Source: Nocardioides coralli
GTDB taxonomy: Bacteria; Actinomycetota; Actinomycetes; Propionibacteriales; Nocardioidaceae
NCBI RefSeq assembly: GCF_019880385.1
Contig: NZ_CP082273.1
Location: 186,001-250,000, forward strand
DNA: 64,000 nucleotides
Reading direction: 5' to 3'
Part shown: positions 19,615-28,884 of the stretch, in pieces
Layout: every line of letters starts with the position of its first letter
How positions within the stretch are numbered: position 1 is the stretch's first letter
Notes under the pieces: model-generated
Database searches by the model: none
What the model saw: the letters and a program-made list of their open reading frames with translations, nothing else
Told to the model about the DNA's origin: nothing
Translations under genes and position numbers: made by a program

Positions 19615-21156
19615 ATGAGCGAGCAGCACCCCATCGAGGCTGCGGTCGCACCCGGCTACGAGTTCACCGGGCCGTCGCTGGAGCTCGGGGGTCTGATGGC
19701 CGACGCCTCGACCATCACCGGCACCCGGGTCCGCATCCCCCTCGCGATGCTCAACCGCCACGGTCTCGTCGCCGGCGCCACCGGTACCGGCAAGACCAAG
19801 ACCCTGCAGCTGCTCGCCGAGCAGCTCAGCGCCCACGGCGTACCCGTCTTCGCGGCCGACGTGAAGGGGGACCTCTCCGGCCTCGCCGTCGCCGGTGAGG
19901 ACGGGCCCCGGATCCAGGAGCGGGCGTCCTCGGTCGGCCAGGAGTGGACCGCCACCGCCTTCCCGGTCGAGTTCTACGCGCTCGGCGGCCAGGGCACCGG
20001 GATCCCGCTGCGGGTCACCATGAGTGCCTTCGGCCCCGTGCTGCTGAGCAAGGTCCTGGGACTCAACCAGACCCAGGAGTCGAGCCTGGGCCTGATCTTC
20101 CACTACGCCGACACCCACGGCCTGCCGCTGCTCGACCTCGCCGACCTCCGCGCCGTGGTGCACCACCTCGTGAGCGAGGAGGGCAAGGCCGAGCTGAAGG
20201 AGCTCGGCGGGCTGTCGTCGGCCACCGCTGGTGTGATCCTGCGCGAGCTCGTCGCCTTCGAGAACCAGGGCGCCGCCGCGTTCTTCGGCGAGCCGGAGTT
20301 CGCCTCCGAGGAGCTGCTCCAGACCGTCGAGGGACGTGGCCTCATCAGCCTGGTCGAGCTGCCCGAGCTGCAGGACCGCCCCGCCGTGTTCTCGACCTTC
20401 CTCATGTGGCTCCTCGCCGACCTCTTCAACGACCTCCCGGAGGTCGGCGACACCGATCGGCCCAAGCTCGTCTTCTTCTTCGACGAGGCACACCTGCTCT
20501 TCGACGACGCCTCCGAGGCGTTCCTCGACCAGGTGGCCCAGACGGTGCGCCTGATCCGGTCCAAGGGCGTCGGTGTGTTCTTCGTGACCCAGCAACCCAC
20601 CGACGTCCCCGACGAGGTGCTCGCGCAGCTGGGGTCGCGGGTCCAGCACCAGCTGCGGGCCCACACCCCCAACGACGCGAAGGCGCTGCGGGCGACCGTC
20701 GCGACCTATCCCACCAGCGCCTACGACGACCTCGGTGCCGTGCTCACCTCCCTCGGGATCGGTGAGGCGGTCGTGACCGTGATGGACGAACGCGGCGCTC
20801 CGACACCGGTGGCCTGGACGATGTTGCGCGCGCCCGAGTCGCTCATGGGGCCGGCCGACCCGGCCGCCATGCAGGCGATCGTCGAGGCCAGCCCGCGCCA
20901 CGCGCGCTACGCCGAGGCGGTCGACCGCGACTCCGCACGCGAACGGCTCGCGGCGCGGCTCGAGGAGGGCGCGCGCAAGGCGGAGGCGGAGCAGCCGCCG
21001 GCGACCACGTCGAAGGGCCCGGAGGCTCCCGCGCCCCAGCGGTGGGACGAGCGTGACCTCGTGCAGGACGTGGTCTCCTCGCCCGTCTTCAAGGACTTCA
21101 TGCGTACCGCCGCCCGCGAGATCGCCCGGGGGGTGTTCGGCGCGGGTCGCCGCTGA
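19615..21156 (+). CDS. HerA-like helicase/DUF853 ATPase
   Basis: A 513-residue P-loop ATPase of the HerA/DUF853 group (FtsK-HerA superfamily). Walker A is GATGTGKT at 54-61, Walker B LVFFFDEAHLLF near 284-295, and the arginine/sensor region VGVFFVTQQPTDVP follows. The C-terminal tail is Ala/Glu-rich and ends in a short conserved helix (SSPVFKDFMRTAAREIARG). HerA proteins translocate DNA with NurA-type nucleases in archaea; DUF853 proteins in bacteria have no settled role, and no nuclease gene is adjacent. It has a leaderless start at 19615. Confidence 0.85.
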   Translation: MSEQHPIEAAVAPGYEFTGPSLELGGLMADASTITGTRVRIPLAMLNRHGLVAGATGTGKTKTLQLLAEQLSAHGVPVFAADVKGDLSGLAVAGEDGPRIQERASSVGQEWTATAFPVEFYALGGQGTGIPLRVTMSAFGPVLLSKVLGLNQTQESSLGLIFHYADTHGLPLLDLADLRAVVHHLVSEEGKAELKELGGLSSATAGVILRELVAFENQGAAAFFGEPEFASEELLQTVEGRGLISLVELPELQDRPAVFSTFLMWLLADLFNDLPEVGDTDRPKLVFFFDEAHLLFDDASEAFLDQVAQTVRLIRSKGVGVFFVTQQPTDVPDEVLAQLGSRVQHQLRAHTPNDAKALRATVATYPTSAYDDLGAVLTSLGIGEAVVTVMDERGAPTPVAWTMLRAPESLMGPADPAAMQAIVEASPRHARYAEAVDRDSARERLAARLEEGARKAEAEQPPATTSKGPEAPAPQRWDERDLVQDVVSSPVFKDFMRTAAREIARGVFGAGRR

Positions 21157-21177
21157 CCGAGTCGGCGCTGGGCAGCG

Positions 21178-24100
21178 TCAGAGCGCCACGTCGGTCCAGG
21201 CGGTCTGCAGCGTCTCGACGCCGCGGTCGCGGGTGACCAGCCGCCCCCGCCCGGGCGGTGAGGGGGTCGGCTTGAGGTTGCCGATCAGCGGCCCCTCGTC
21301 CGGGCTGCCGGACAGCAGGAGGCCGGGCATCGCGAGGTCGCGCATCGACTGCAGCACCGGCTCGTACATCGCCCGGGACGCGCCCCCGGAGCGGCGCGCC
21401 ACCGCGACGTGGAGGCCGACGTCACGAGCCTGGGCCATCAGCGGCTGCAGGGCCGCGACCGGCGAGCTCTGCTGGGTGGCGACGAGGTCGTAGTCGTCGA
21501 CGACGACGAAGACCTCCGCTCCCTGCCACCACGTCCGGTTGCGCAGCTGCTCCGGGGTGACGGCCTCGCCGGGGATCCGGTTCTGCAGGTAGTCGGCCAG
21601 GTCGCGGAGCACCGGACCGGCCTGGGCGCCCGAGGTGAGGTAGTTGAGGAGGTACTCCTCCGGCACCTCACCCAGCAGCGCCCGACGGTAGTCGACCACC
21701 ACGAGCTGGGCCTGCTGGGGGGTGCGGGTGCGCATGACCTCCCGGAGATAGGCCCGCAGCACCGAGCTCTTGCCGGAGCGGCCGTCGCCGAGCACCAGCA
21801 GGTGGGGCTCGCTGTCGGCGTCGAGGGCGACCGGGGCCAGCTCCTTTTCATCGACGCCGAGCAGCAGCAGCTGCTCCGCCAGCCCCCGCGACGCGGCCTG
21901 GTCGCGCACCGCGTCGAGGCCGATCCGCTCGGGCAGCAGCCGCAGCTTGGGGCCCTCCGGACCCGACCAGGCGGCCGTGACGCGGGCGACGAGGTCGTCC
22001 ACACCGTCACCGACGGTCTCGGCCACCGGCTGGCCGTCGATGCGGGGGAGGGCGCCGAGGAAGTGCTGCTTGCCGGGCACCAGGCCGCGACCCGGGCGAC
22101 CCGTCGGCACGAGCTGGGCGACCTTGCGGTCGATCTCGGAGTCGAGGGCGTCGCCGAGTCGGAGCTCGAGCCTGGTCCCGAAGACGTCGCGCATCGCGGA
22201 GCGGAAGTCGGCCCAGCGCGACGCCGCCGCCACGATGTGGACGCCGAAGGTCAGACCGCGGGCCGACAGCTGCTGGATCTCGAGCTCGATCTCGTCGAAG
22301 TCGGCCCGCAGCGTCGACCAGCCGTCGACGACGAGGAAGACGTCGCCGTACCCGTCGTCGGCCTGTCCCCGGGACCGCCTGCTCCGGTAGGTCTCGATCG
22401 AGTCGATGCCCTGCGCCCGGAAGTACGCCTCGCGCCGGTCGACGATCCCGTGCACCTCGGCCAGGACCCGGCGCACCACGTCGGGCTCGGCCCGGGTGCC
22501 GACTCCCGACACGTGCGGCAACCGCGCGAGCGGGGCGAAGGTGCCGCCACCGAAGTCGAGCACGAAGAACTGCGACTCCTGCGGGGTGGTGGTCAGCGCC
22601 AGGCTGGTGACGATGGTCCGCAGCAGGGTGCTCTTCCCGCTGCGTGGGCCACCGACGACGGCGACGTGGCCAGCGGCTCCGCCGAGGTCGACCGACAGCG
22701 TGTCGCGGCGCTGCTCGCGCGGCCGGTCGACGGTGCCGATCGGGACGACGAGGCCGCCGAGCGCCCGCCACTGCCGCGACACCAGGCCGAGCTCCGGCTC
22801 GACGGCGAGGTCGGCCATGAGGTCGTCGAGGGTGTCGGGGACGTCGAGCGGCGGCAGCCACACCTGGTGGGCGGACGGCCCGTGACCGGCCATCCTGGCC
22901 ACGGCGACGTCGAGCAGCGAGTCCTGCTCGGCCGGCGCCGGCGCAGGCGCGGGCTCGGGAGCGGGAGCGGTCGACGCGGTCGGGTCGACCACCTTCGCGA
23001 CCGTGAACGGGAGGATCCCCTGCAGGTGGCCGCCCTGGTCGCGGCGTACGCGTGGCTGTCCGCTCGGCGGGCCGGAGACGTAGGCCGCCTTGAACCGGAG
23101 CATCGAGGTGGGATCGGGCTTGAGGTAGCCCAGGCCCGGGACGGACGGCAGCTCGTAGGCGTCGGGAACGCCGAGCACGGCCCGGGACTCGCCGGCGCTG
23201 AACGTCCGCAACCCGATCCGGTAGGACAGGTGGGACTCCAGGCCACGCAGCCGCCCCTCCTCGAGCCGCTGCGAGGCCAGCAGCAGGTGGAGCCCGAGGG
23301 AACGGCCCAGGCGCCCGATGGCGACGAACAGGTCGATGAACTCCGGCTTGGCCGAGAGCATCTCGCTGAACTCGTCGACCACGATGAACAGCGACGGCAG
23401 GGGTGGGAGGTCCTCGCCCGCGCTGCGGGCCCGCTCGTAGTCGCGGACCGAGGCGACGTTGCCGGCCTCCCGCAGCAGCTCCTGGCGGCGCACCATCTCC
23501 CCCGACAACGCGTCCTGCATGCGGTCGACCAGGGTGAGCTCCTGGGCCAGGTTGGTGATGACCGCCGAGACGTGGGGCATCCGCGCCATGCCGGCGAAGG
23601 TCGCGCCCCCCTTGAAGTCGACCAGCACCATGTTGAGCTGCTCGGGGGAGTGGGTCATCGCGAGCCCGAGCACGAGCGTGCGGAGGAACTCCGACTTGCC
23701 CGAGCCCGTGGCGCCGATGACGAGGCCGTGCGGCCCCATGCCCTGCTGGGCGCTCTCCTTGAGGTCGAGGTGGACCGGGGCGCCGCCCTCGCCGACCCCG
23801 ATCGGCACCCGCAGCCGGTCGCGGGCCGGACGCGGGCGCCAGCCCGCCGCGGGCTCGAGGGCATGGACGTCGCCCAGCCCGAGCAGGTCGGTGAAGTCCG
23901 AGGGCCCGGTGATCTCCCCGCTCGGCTCGGTCTGGCGCGAGGCGACGGTGTGGAGTGGCGTGAGCCGGCGTGCGAACGCCTCGGCGGTGGCGAGGTCGCA
24001 CTGGTCGCCCGTCGCCCGGACCGGCTCCTCCCGCACCCGCACGGCGAGCAGCGGCTGTCGTCCGCGCACCGGCTCCTCGCCGGTGAGCTCCAGCCGCAGC

Positions 24101-25173
24101 CGGCTGTGGTCCTCCAGCTCGTCCCACCGCACGGGGAGGTCGAGCACCGTGACGCCGTGCAGGCCGTCGGGGGGTACGACGTGGTTGCCGGGCGGCAGCG
24201 TGGCCCCGTCGGTGACCAGCAGGATGTGCGGGGTCGCCGGCGGCTCGGACGCCCCGAAGCGGGAGCGGTCGGCGAGGTCGGGCGGCAGCAGGGAGGCGAG
24301 CTCGTCGAGCGAGGTGGTGACGATCCGCTGGGGTCCGACGGCGTCGCGCTCGCGGGGGCTCTGGGCGTGCGGCAGCCACTTCAGCCAGTCCCAGTGCACC
24401 AGGTGGTCCTCGCGAGCCAGGACCGCCACCAGCAGGTGCTCGGGTGCGTGGAAGGCCGTCGCCGAGCAGATCATCGCCCGCGCCAGCGACCGCACCTGCT
24501 CCTCGCCGCCGCAGAGCTCGACGCGGTCGAAGGCCCGCAGGTCGATGCTCGCCGGGAGGTCCGGCTGGAGCCGGTGCACCACGAGCAGCCGGTGGAGCGC
24601 CGACGCCGCCGCGGGGTCGACCTGGTCGACGGGCGCGCTCTCCGGGGGCACCAGCTCGGTGGAGAGCGGCTGGGTGCAGGTGCCGTAGCGGACGTGCAGG
24701 AAGTTGTCGTCACCGGTGCCGTGCTCCCAGACACGGGACCGTTCCTCGGCGAGAGCCGGCAGGGCGCTCGGCTCGGGGTGGTGCCAGAGCAACGCCCGGC
24801 GTTGCTGGTCGGCGGCCTCGCGCGCCACCTCGCGGACGTTGCCGAGGTAGCGCAGGTACTCGGTGCGCGACCCCGTGACCTGCTGGGCGCGCTGCTTCCG
24901 CTGCCGGTCGATCTGCACCACGATGAAGCCGAGGGTGGCGAAGAGGAACATGCCGGCGGCGATGTAGCTGCGACCGGCGTTGGCGCCACCCGCCTGGCCG
25001 GCCATCGAGGCCACGAGCACGATCGAGCCCAAGCTGCCCAGCATCGGGATGGCGTTCATGAGGACGCCGCTGGCGCCCTCGTGCGGCTCGATCTCGGGCG
25101 GCGGTTGCAGGACGATCCGTCCCGACGGCATCTCGGGCTCCTCGAGCCGCGTGCCCCGAAGCGTCGTGCTCAC
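21178..25173 (-). CDS. eccC: Type VII secretion ATPase EccC (single chain, three ATPase domains)
   Basis: The motor of the ESX secretion system, 1331 residues. Two membrane helices near residues 40-85 are followed by three FtsK/SpoIIIE ATPase domains. Walker A sequences are GATGSGKS (near 485), GGPRSGKS (near 847) and GDGRSGKS (near 1132); the first two are followed by LVDFKGG and VLDFGGG, the third by VVDYRRA. The third domain in this family docks WXG100 substrates. GTG 25173 has GGGAG upstream and a TATGAT -10 box at 25209. In mycobacteria EccC may be split in two chains; here it is fused. It is divergent from eccD1 and converges on the HerA-like gene. Confidence 0.95.
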   Translation of the reverse strand: MSTTLRGTRLEEPEMPSGRIVLQPPPEIEPHEGASGVLMNAIPMLGSLGSIVLVASMAGQAGGANAGRSYIAAGMFLFATLGFIVVQIDRQRKQRAQQVTGSRTEYLRYLGNVREVAREAADQQRRALLWHHPEPSALPALAEERSRVWEHGTGDDNFLHVRYGTCTQPLSTELVPPESAPVDQVDPAAASALHRLLVVHRLQPDLPASIDLRAFDRVELCGGEEQVRSLARAMICSATAFHAPEHLLVAVLAREDHLVHWDWLKWLPHAQSPRERDAVGPQRIVTTSLDELASLLPPDLADRSRFGASEPPATPHILLVTDGATLPPGNHVVPPDGLHGVTVLDLPVRWDELEDHSRLRLELTGEEPVRGRQPLLAVRVREEPVRATGDQCDLATAEAFARRLTPLHTVASRQTEPSGEITGPSDFTDLLGLGDVHALEPAAGWRPRPARDRLRVPIGVGEGGAPVHLDLKESAQQGMGPHGLVIGATGSGKSEFLRTLVLGLAMTHSPEQLNMVLVDFKGGATFAGMARMPHVSAVITNLAQELTLVDRMQDALSGEMVRRQELLREAGNVASVRDYERARSAGEDLPPLPSLFIVVDEFSEMLSAKPEFIDLFVAIGRLGRSLGLHLLLASQRLEEGRLRGLESHLSYRIGLRTFSAGESRAVLGVPDAYELPSVPGLGYLKPDPTSMLRFKAAYVSGPPSGQPRVRRDQGGHLQGILPFTVAKVVDPTASTAPAPEPAPAPAPAEQDSLLDVAVARMAGHGPSAHQVWLPPLDVPDTLDDLMADLAVEPELGLVSRQWRALGGLVVPIGTVDRPREQRRDTLSVDLGGAAGHVAVVGGPRSGKSTLLRTIVTSLALTTTPQESQFFVLDFGGGTFAPLARLPHVSGVGTRAEPDVVRRVLAEVHGIVDRREAYFRAQGIDSIETYRSRRSRGQADDGYGDVFLVVDGWSTLRADFDEIELEIQQLSARGLTFGVHIVAAASRWADFRSAMRDVFGTRLELRLGDALDSEIDRKVAQLVPTGRPGRGLVPGKQHFLGALPRIDGQPVAETVGDGVDDLVARVTAAWSGPEGPKLRLLPERIGLDAVRDQAASRGLAEQLLLLGVDEKELAPVALDADSEPHLLVLGDGRSGKSSVLRAYLREVMRTRTPQQAQLVVVDYRRALLGEVPEEYLLNYLTSGAQAGPVLRDLADYLQNRIPGEAVTPEQLRNRTWWQGAEVFVVVDDYDLVATQQSSPVAALQPLMAQARDVGLHVAVARRSGGASRAMYEPVLQSMRDLAMPGLLLSGSPDEGPLIGNLKPTPSPPGRGRLVTRDRGVETLQTAWTDVAL

Positions 25174-25208
25174 CGGACTCCCATCCGTTCTGCTGCTGCG
25201 CGCGGCTG

Positions 25209-25253
25209 ATCATAGGTGAGCGGGCCGGGCCGACGGAGGCCAGCGACTACGCT
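25209..25253. promoter_or_regulatory. Divergent promoters of eccC and eccD1
   Basis: Minus strand TATGAT (25209-25214) gives eccC a leader of roughly 30 bases. Plus strand TACGCT (25248-25253) gives eccD1 a leader of roughly 25 bases with GAGGGGACGG as ribosome site. The whole divergent region is 110 bases. Confidence 0.45.
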
Positions 25254-25283
25254 CGCCGCACACGCAGCACGAGGGGACGGAAG

Positions 25284-26630
25284 ATGGCGGGCTCGGACAC
25301 CATCGCGGTGAGCATCCACGGCCCTGCCGGCGTGCTCGACCTCGTGGTGCCACCCGGCGCGGACGCCGCCGACGTCGCCCGGGAGTACGCCGAGCAGACC
25401 TCGCTCGCGACCGTCCCGGTGCTCTACACGGCTCGCGGCGCGGAGATGCGTGCCGACCAGACGATGCGGCAGGCGGGCGTGGCCACGGGTGCCGTCCTGG
25501 TCGCCGCCGCCGCGGCCGCGCCGACCGTCCCGCCCCCTGCCCGCGCGGGAGGACGCCCGGCCGCCCGGGTGCCCGGCCGCCTCGCTGCCGCCGGCTTCTG
25601 GGGGGCGGCCGCCCTGGCCGCGCTCACCGGCTGGCTCGCGGCCCACACCGAGAGCCCGGGAGCCCGCAGCACCGCCGTCGTGCTCCTCGCCGCCTCGGCC
25701 ACGGTCTCGGTGCTGCCGGTGGGCCGGCTGGCCGACCACCGGGTGCTCGCCGCACCCGCGTTCGCGGCCGCTGCGGCGTACGCCGTGGTGTGGGACCCGG
25801 TCACCGAGCGCCTCCCCCTCGTGGTCGGCATCGCCGGCGTCGCCGCGGCCGCGACCGCGGCGGTGGGCCGGGCGTTGTCCGCGGGACCCGACGAGGGGCT
25901 GCGGGTGTGGGTGGTGGCCGGTGGAACGGTCTTTGGCGTGGCCCTGCTCGCCGCGGTCCTGGGGCTGGGTCCGGCGGTGGTGTGGTCGGTGCTGCTCGTG
26001 GCCGCCGTCCTCGCCGCACGGTTCGTGCCGCTGCTGGTGGTCGACGTCCCCGACCACCACCTCATCGACCTCGAGCGGCTCGCGGTCACGGCGTGGTCCG
26101 CGCGGGAGCGGCCGGGGGGACGGCGCGGCCGGGTCGTGGTGCGCCCTGCGGAGGTCGCCGCCGTCGCGGCCCGGGCCGGCCGCACCCTGGTCGCCACCGC
26201 GGTGGCGATCGCCGTCGTGGCGGCGCTCGCGGCCCACCAGACGCTCCAGGTCGCCACTCCGCTCTTCGACCGGGTCGGGGCCCGGTCCCTCGTGTTCTTC
26301 GCCGGCGCCGCCCTGCTGCTGACAGCCCGCAGTCACCGCCACGGGGGCGCGCGGGCGCTCCTGCGTGTCGGGGGCCTCGGGTGCTGGTCGGCGCTGGCGT
26401 GGGACCTCCTCCCCGCGACGGACGGCGGGCTCCTCGTGGCCGTCCTGGCGACCACGCTCGCCCTCGGGGTGCTGCTCGTGGTGGTCGCCGTCGCCACCGG
26501 TCGGGGCTGGCGGTCGGTGTGGTGGTCACGCCGGGCAGAGGTCGCCGAGGGCTTCGCGGCTGCTGCCGCGCTGGGCAGCGTGGTCGTCTCCTCGGGGCTC
26601 TTCCGGACCCTGTGGGAACTGGCGCCCTGA
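25284..26630 (+). CDS. eccD: Type VII secretion membrane protein EccD (first copy)
   Basis: Core channel component of the ESX membrane complex, 448 residues. The N-terminal 75 residues form the ubiquitin-like YukD domain (SIHGPAGVLDLVVPPGADA). A Pro/Arg linker follows, then about eleven hydrophobic helices (AAGFWGAAALAALTGWLAAH to SSGLFRTLWELAP). It is divergent from eccC and 129 bases before the WXG100 genes. A second EccD lies at 27532; the two are clearly different in sequence, so each may fill a different place in the EccD dimer. Confidence 0.9.
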   Translation: MAGSDTIAVSIHGPAGVLDLVVPPGADAADVAREYAEQTSLATVPVLYTARGAEMRADQTMRQAGVATGAVLVAAAAAAPTVPPPARAGGRPAARVPGRLAAAGFWGAAALAALTGWLAAHTESPGARSTAVVLLAASATVSVLPVGRLADHRVLAAPAFAAAAAYAVVWDPVTERLPLVVGIAGVAAAATAAVGRALSAGPDEGLRVWVVAGGTVFGVALLAAVLGLGPAVVWSVLLVAAVLAARFVPLLVVDVPDHHLIDLERLAVTAWSARERPGGRRGRVVVRPAEVAAVAARAGRTLVATAVAIAVVAALAAHQTLQVATPLFDRVGARSLVFFAGAALLLTARSHRHGGARALLRVGGLGCWSALAWDLLPATDGGLLVAVLATTLALGVLLVVVAVATGRGWRSVWWSRRAEVAEGFAAAAALGSVVVSSGLFRTLWELAP

Positions 26631-26759
26631 GGTTTAGCGCTCCGCGGCGCGGGTAGGAGCCCGAGTGCCCGGACGGGGGAACCGTGGGGCAGACGGATCG
26701 AGGCGACAGCGACACGTCCGTGCGGCAGACGGGCCGCCCGACGACGAGGAAGAGGCGAC

Positions 26760-27077
26760 ATGTCGAGCAACGAGATGGGAATGGGCGAGGGCACGCTCAC
26801 CAAGGCGGCCGGGCTGGTGGCCGAGGCCAAGCAGGACTTCGACCGCCTCAGCGGCAAGCTCGAGGGCCAGATCGCCGCCCTGCAGGGCAAGTGGGCGGGC
26901 GCCGGGGGCCAGGCCTTCTTCACCCTCCACCGGGCGTGGACGGAGAAGCAGAAGGTGATCGTGAGCGCGCTCAACGAGTTCGAGGGCGCCCTCGTCGGCA
27001 CCGAGAAGGACGCGATGGGCACCGATGACGCCCAGGCCACCAACTACAGCCGCAACCTCAACCGCCTCGGCGGCTGA
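26760..27077 (+). CDS. WXG100-family protein (first Esx partner)
   Basis: Helix-turn-helix substrate of the type VII system, 105 residues. The turn has the variant WAG at Trp45-Gly47 (LQGKWAGAGGQAF). No YxxxD/E export signal is visible at the C-terminus (NYSRNLNRLGG), so it likely leaves the cell as a heterodimer with the next gene product. GAGGAAGAGG lies upstream of ATG 26760. The 129-base gap before it contains a 9-base direct repeat (GGCAGACGG) but no clear promoter. Confidence 0.92.
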   Translation: MSSNEMGMGEGTLTKAAGLVAEAKQDFDRLSGKLEGQIAALQGKWAGAGGQAFFTLHRAWTEKQKVIVSALNEFEGALVGTEKDAMGTDDAQATNYSRNLNRLGG

Positions 27078-27095
27078 CCCCCCAGGGAGACACTC

Positions 27096-27392
27096 ATGAA
27101 CATCGACGGACTGCGCGTCAACCACGCCGGCCTCGACCAGGCCGCCCAGGACCTCTACAACGCGGTCAAGGAGATCGACGACCGCATGAACCGCCTCGAG
27201 GGCGAGCTGGCACCGCTGCGCAGCGACTGGAGCGGCCAGGCGCAGGGCGCCTACGTCGCGGCGAAGGCGAAGTGGGACTGGGCGATCGAGGAGATGCGCA
27301 ACCTCCTCGACGACACCAGCCGCACCGTCCACCAGTCCAACGCCGAGTACCGCGCCGCCGACCAGCGCGGTGCCGCGAGCTTCGAGATCTGA
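27096..27392 (+). CDS. WXG100-family protein (second Esx partner)
   Basis: A 98-residue WXG100 protein with WSG at Trp45-Gly47 (LRSDWSGQAQGAY). Near its C-terminus Tyr85 and Asp89 (EYRAADQRG) form the YxxxD export signal that targets the Esx dimer to EccC. It starts 18 bases after the first Esx gene, with GGGAGA upstream, so the two are made together. A hairpin terminator follows at 27405. Confidence 0.92.
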   Translation: MNIDGLRVNHAGLDQAAQDLYNAVKEIDDRMNRLEGELAPLRSDWSGQAQGAYVAAKAKWDWAIEEMRNLLDDTSRTVHQSNAEYRAADQRGAASFEI

Positions 27393-27404
27393 CACCCCCC
27401 CGGC

Positions 27405-27442
27405 CGGACCGGCTGGTGGCCCCAGCGCCACCGGCCGGTCCG
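27405..27442 (+). terminator. Hairpin after the esx pair
   Basis: The 15-base arms CGGACCGGCTGGTGG and CCACCGGCCGGTCCG pair with one mismatch around an eight-base loop, 12 bases after the second esx stop. A new -10 box (TACGAT, 27487-27492) follows, so esx transcripts are insulated from eccD2-eccB-mycP. Confidence 0.65.
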
Positions 27443-27486
27443 TCGGATTTCACCCGACCTCGCGCGCCCTGCCCCGCCCGCTCGCC

Positions 27487-27492
27487 TACGAT
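27487..27492 (+). promoter_or_regulatory. Possible -10 box of eccD2-eccB-mycP
   Basis: TACGAT lies about 40 bases before the ATG of the second eccD, downstream of the esx terminator. Confidence 0.35.
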
Positions 27493-27531
27493 GCGGTCGT
27501 CCCGTCGGGTCGACCACTCGGAGTTGATCGC

Positions 27532-28881
27532 ATGAGCCAGGCGCCCGCCGGTGCCTCCGGTCTGGTGAAGGTGACCGTCACCTCCGGCACCCGACGCGTC
27601 GACCTGGTGGTGCCCGCGGCCGTGCCCGTGGCCGAGCTGCTGCCCGAGCTCGCGCGCAGCGTGGGCCTGCTCGACGGCCCCACCGTCTACGGCGGCTACC
27701 GCCTGGTGACGCCGGAGGGCCGTGAGCTCGCCCCCGACGCCAGCCTGACCATGCAGGGCGTCGAGGACGGCGTCGTGCTCGCGGTCGCCGCCGGCGTCGA
27801 CGACGAGCCACCCCGGGTCTACGACGACGTCGTCGAGGCGATGACCGACGTCGTCGAGCGTGACCTCCGGCCCTGGCAGCCGGCTGCCGGCCGGCGTACC
27901 GCCCTGGGGGCGGCGGCGTTGCTGCTGGCCCTCGGTGCGGTCGCCCTGCTGATCCAGACCGGCGCGGTGGCGGCGACGGCGGCGGCCCTGGTCGCCCTGG
28001 GTCTCCTCGCCGGCGCCGTCGTGCTCTCCCGCGCGCAGGACGAGCCCGAGGCCGCGGTCGCGGTCGCCTGGATGGGCAGCGGCTACGCCGCGGTCGCGGG
28101 CCTGCTGCTCGCCGGCGGTGACGGCCCGGCCGGGGCGCCCATGGCGTACGCCGGCGCCGGGGCCCTGCTCGCGGGGCTGGTGGCACTGGTCGGCCTCGGC
28201 GCCGGGCGCCCGCTCGCCATCCCGCCGGTCGTGGTGGGCTCGATCTTCGTGGCCACCGGCCTGGTGATGCAGGTGGCCGCCTTCGACGCCGGCGTCGTGC
28301 TCACCACGGTGCTCGTCCTCGTGGTCGTGGCCGGCAGCGTCTTCCCCTGGCTGGCCCTCGGCGCGACCGGCACACGCGTCGACCAGCTCTACACCGTCGC
28401 CGACATCACCGCCGATCCCCACGACGTCGAGGCCGCGGCGGTGGGAACCGACGCCCGCGTGGCCCACGAGATCCTGGTCGCCGTGACCGGCACGGTCGGG
28501 CTGCTGCTGGTGCTCGTGGCACCGCTCGCGGTGGGGCTGGGGCTCTGGGGCACGCTCACCGCGCTGATGTGCTGCGGCGTGGTGATGCTGCGGACCCGCC
28601 AGTACCGCGTCGGGTCGGAGGTGCTGGTCGGCCTCGTCTCCGGGGTGCTCGGGCTCGCCACGATCGCGACGGCCGTGCTGTGGCTCCACCCCGGCTGGCG
28701 ACCGACCGCTGCCGTGGCGCTGGCCGCGGTCGGCGCGGTGCTGCTCGTGGCGACCCTGCTGCCCGGCACCCCGTCCGTGCGCCGTGGCCGGCTGGGCGAC
28801 GTGGCCGAGACGGTCGCCCTGGTCTCGCTGCCGCCGCTGCTGGTGCTGGCCACGGGTGTCTTCTCGGCGATCAGGAGCTGA
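27532..28881 (+). CDS. eccD: Type VII secretion membrane protein EccD (second copy)
   Basis: Second EccD-type protein of 449 residues, with the YukD ubiquitin-like domain (VKVTVTSGTRRVDLVVPAA) and about eleven helices (ALGAAALLLALGAVALLIQ to LVSLPPLLVLATGVFSAI). The middle loop contains DITADPHDVEAAAVGTDARV. ATG 27532 opens the MSQAPAG form. It is separated from eccB by only three bases. Having two EccD genes flanking the esx pair is unlike the mycobacterial ESX clusters, which have one. Confidence 0.9.
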   Translation: MSQAPAGASGLVKVTVTSGTRRVDLVVPAAVPVAELLPELARSVGLLDGPTVYGGYRLVTPEGRELAPDASLTMQGVEDGVVLAVAAGVDDEPPRVYDDVVEAMTDVVERDLRPWQPAAGRRTALGAAALLLALGAVALLIQTGAVAATAAALVALGLLAGAVVLSRAQDEPEAAVAVAWMGSGYAAVAGLLLAGGDGPAGAPMAYAGAGALLAGLVALVGLGAGRPLAIPPVVVGSIFVATGLVMQVAAFDAGVVLTTVLVLVVVAGSVFPWLALGATGTRVDQLYTVADITADPHDVEAAAVGTDARVAHEILVAVTGTVGLLLVLVAPLAVGLGLWGTLTALMCCGVVMLRTRQYRVGSEVLVGLVSGVLGLATIATAVLWLHPGWRPTAAVALAAVGAVLLVATLLPGTPSVRRGRLGDVAETVALVSLPPLLVLATGVFSAIRS

Positions 28882-28884
28882 GGG

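Noticed and set aside
19615..21156. HerA-type anti-phage defence system
   Set aside because: No NurA, Sir2, DUF4297 or other nuclease is adjacent; DUF853 proteins are common in housekeeping regions.
21409..25209. A 1266-codon plus-strand frame opposite eccC
   Set aside because: Shadow frame of eccC; low-complexity composition and no start signals or domains.
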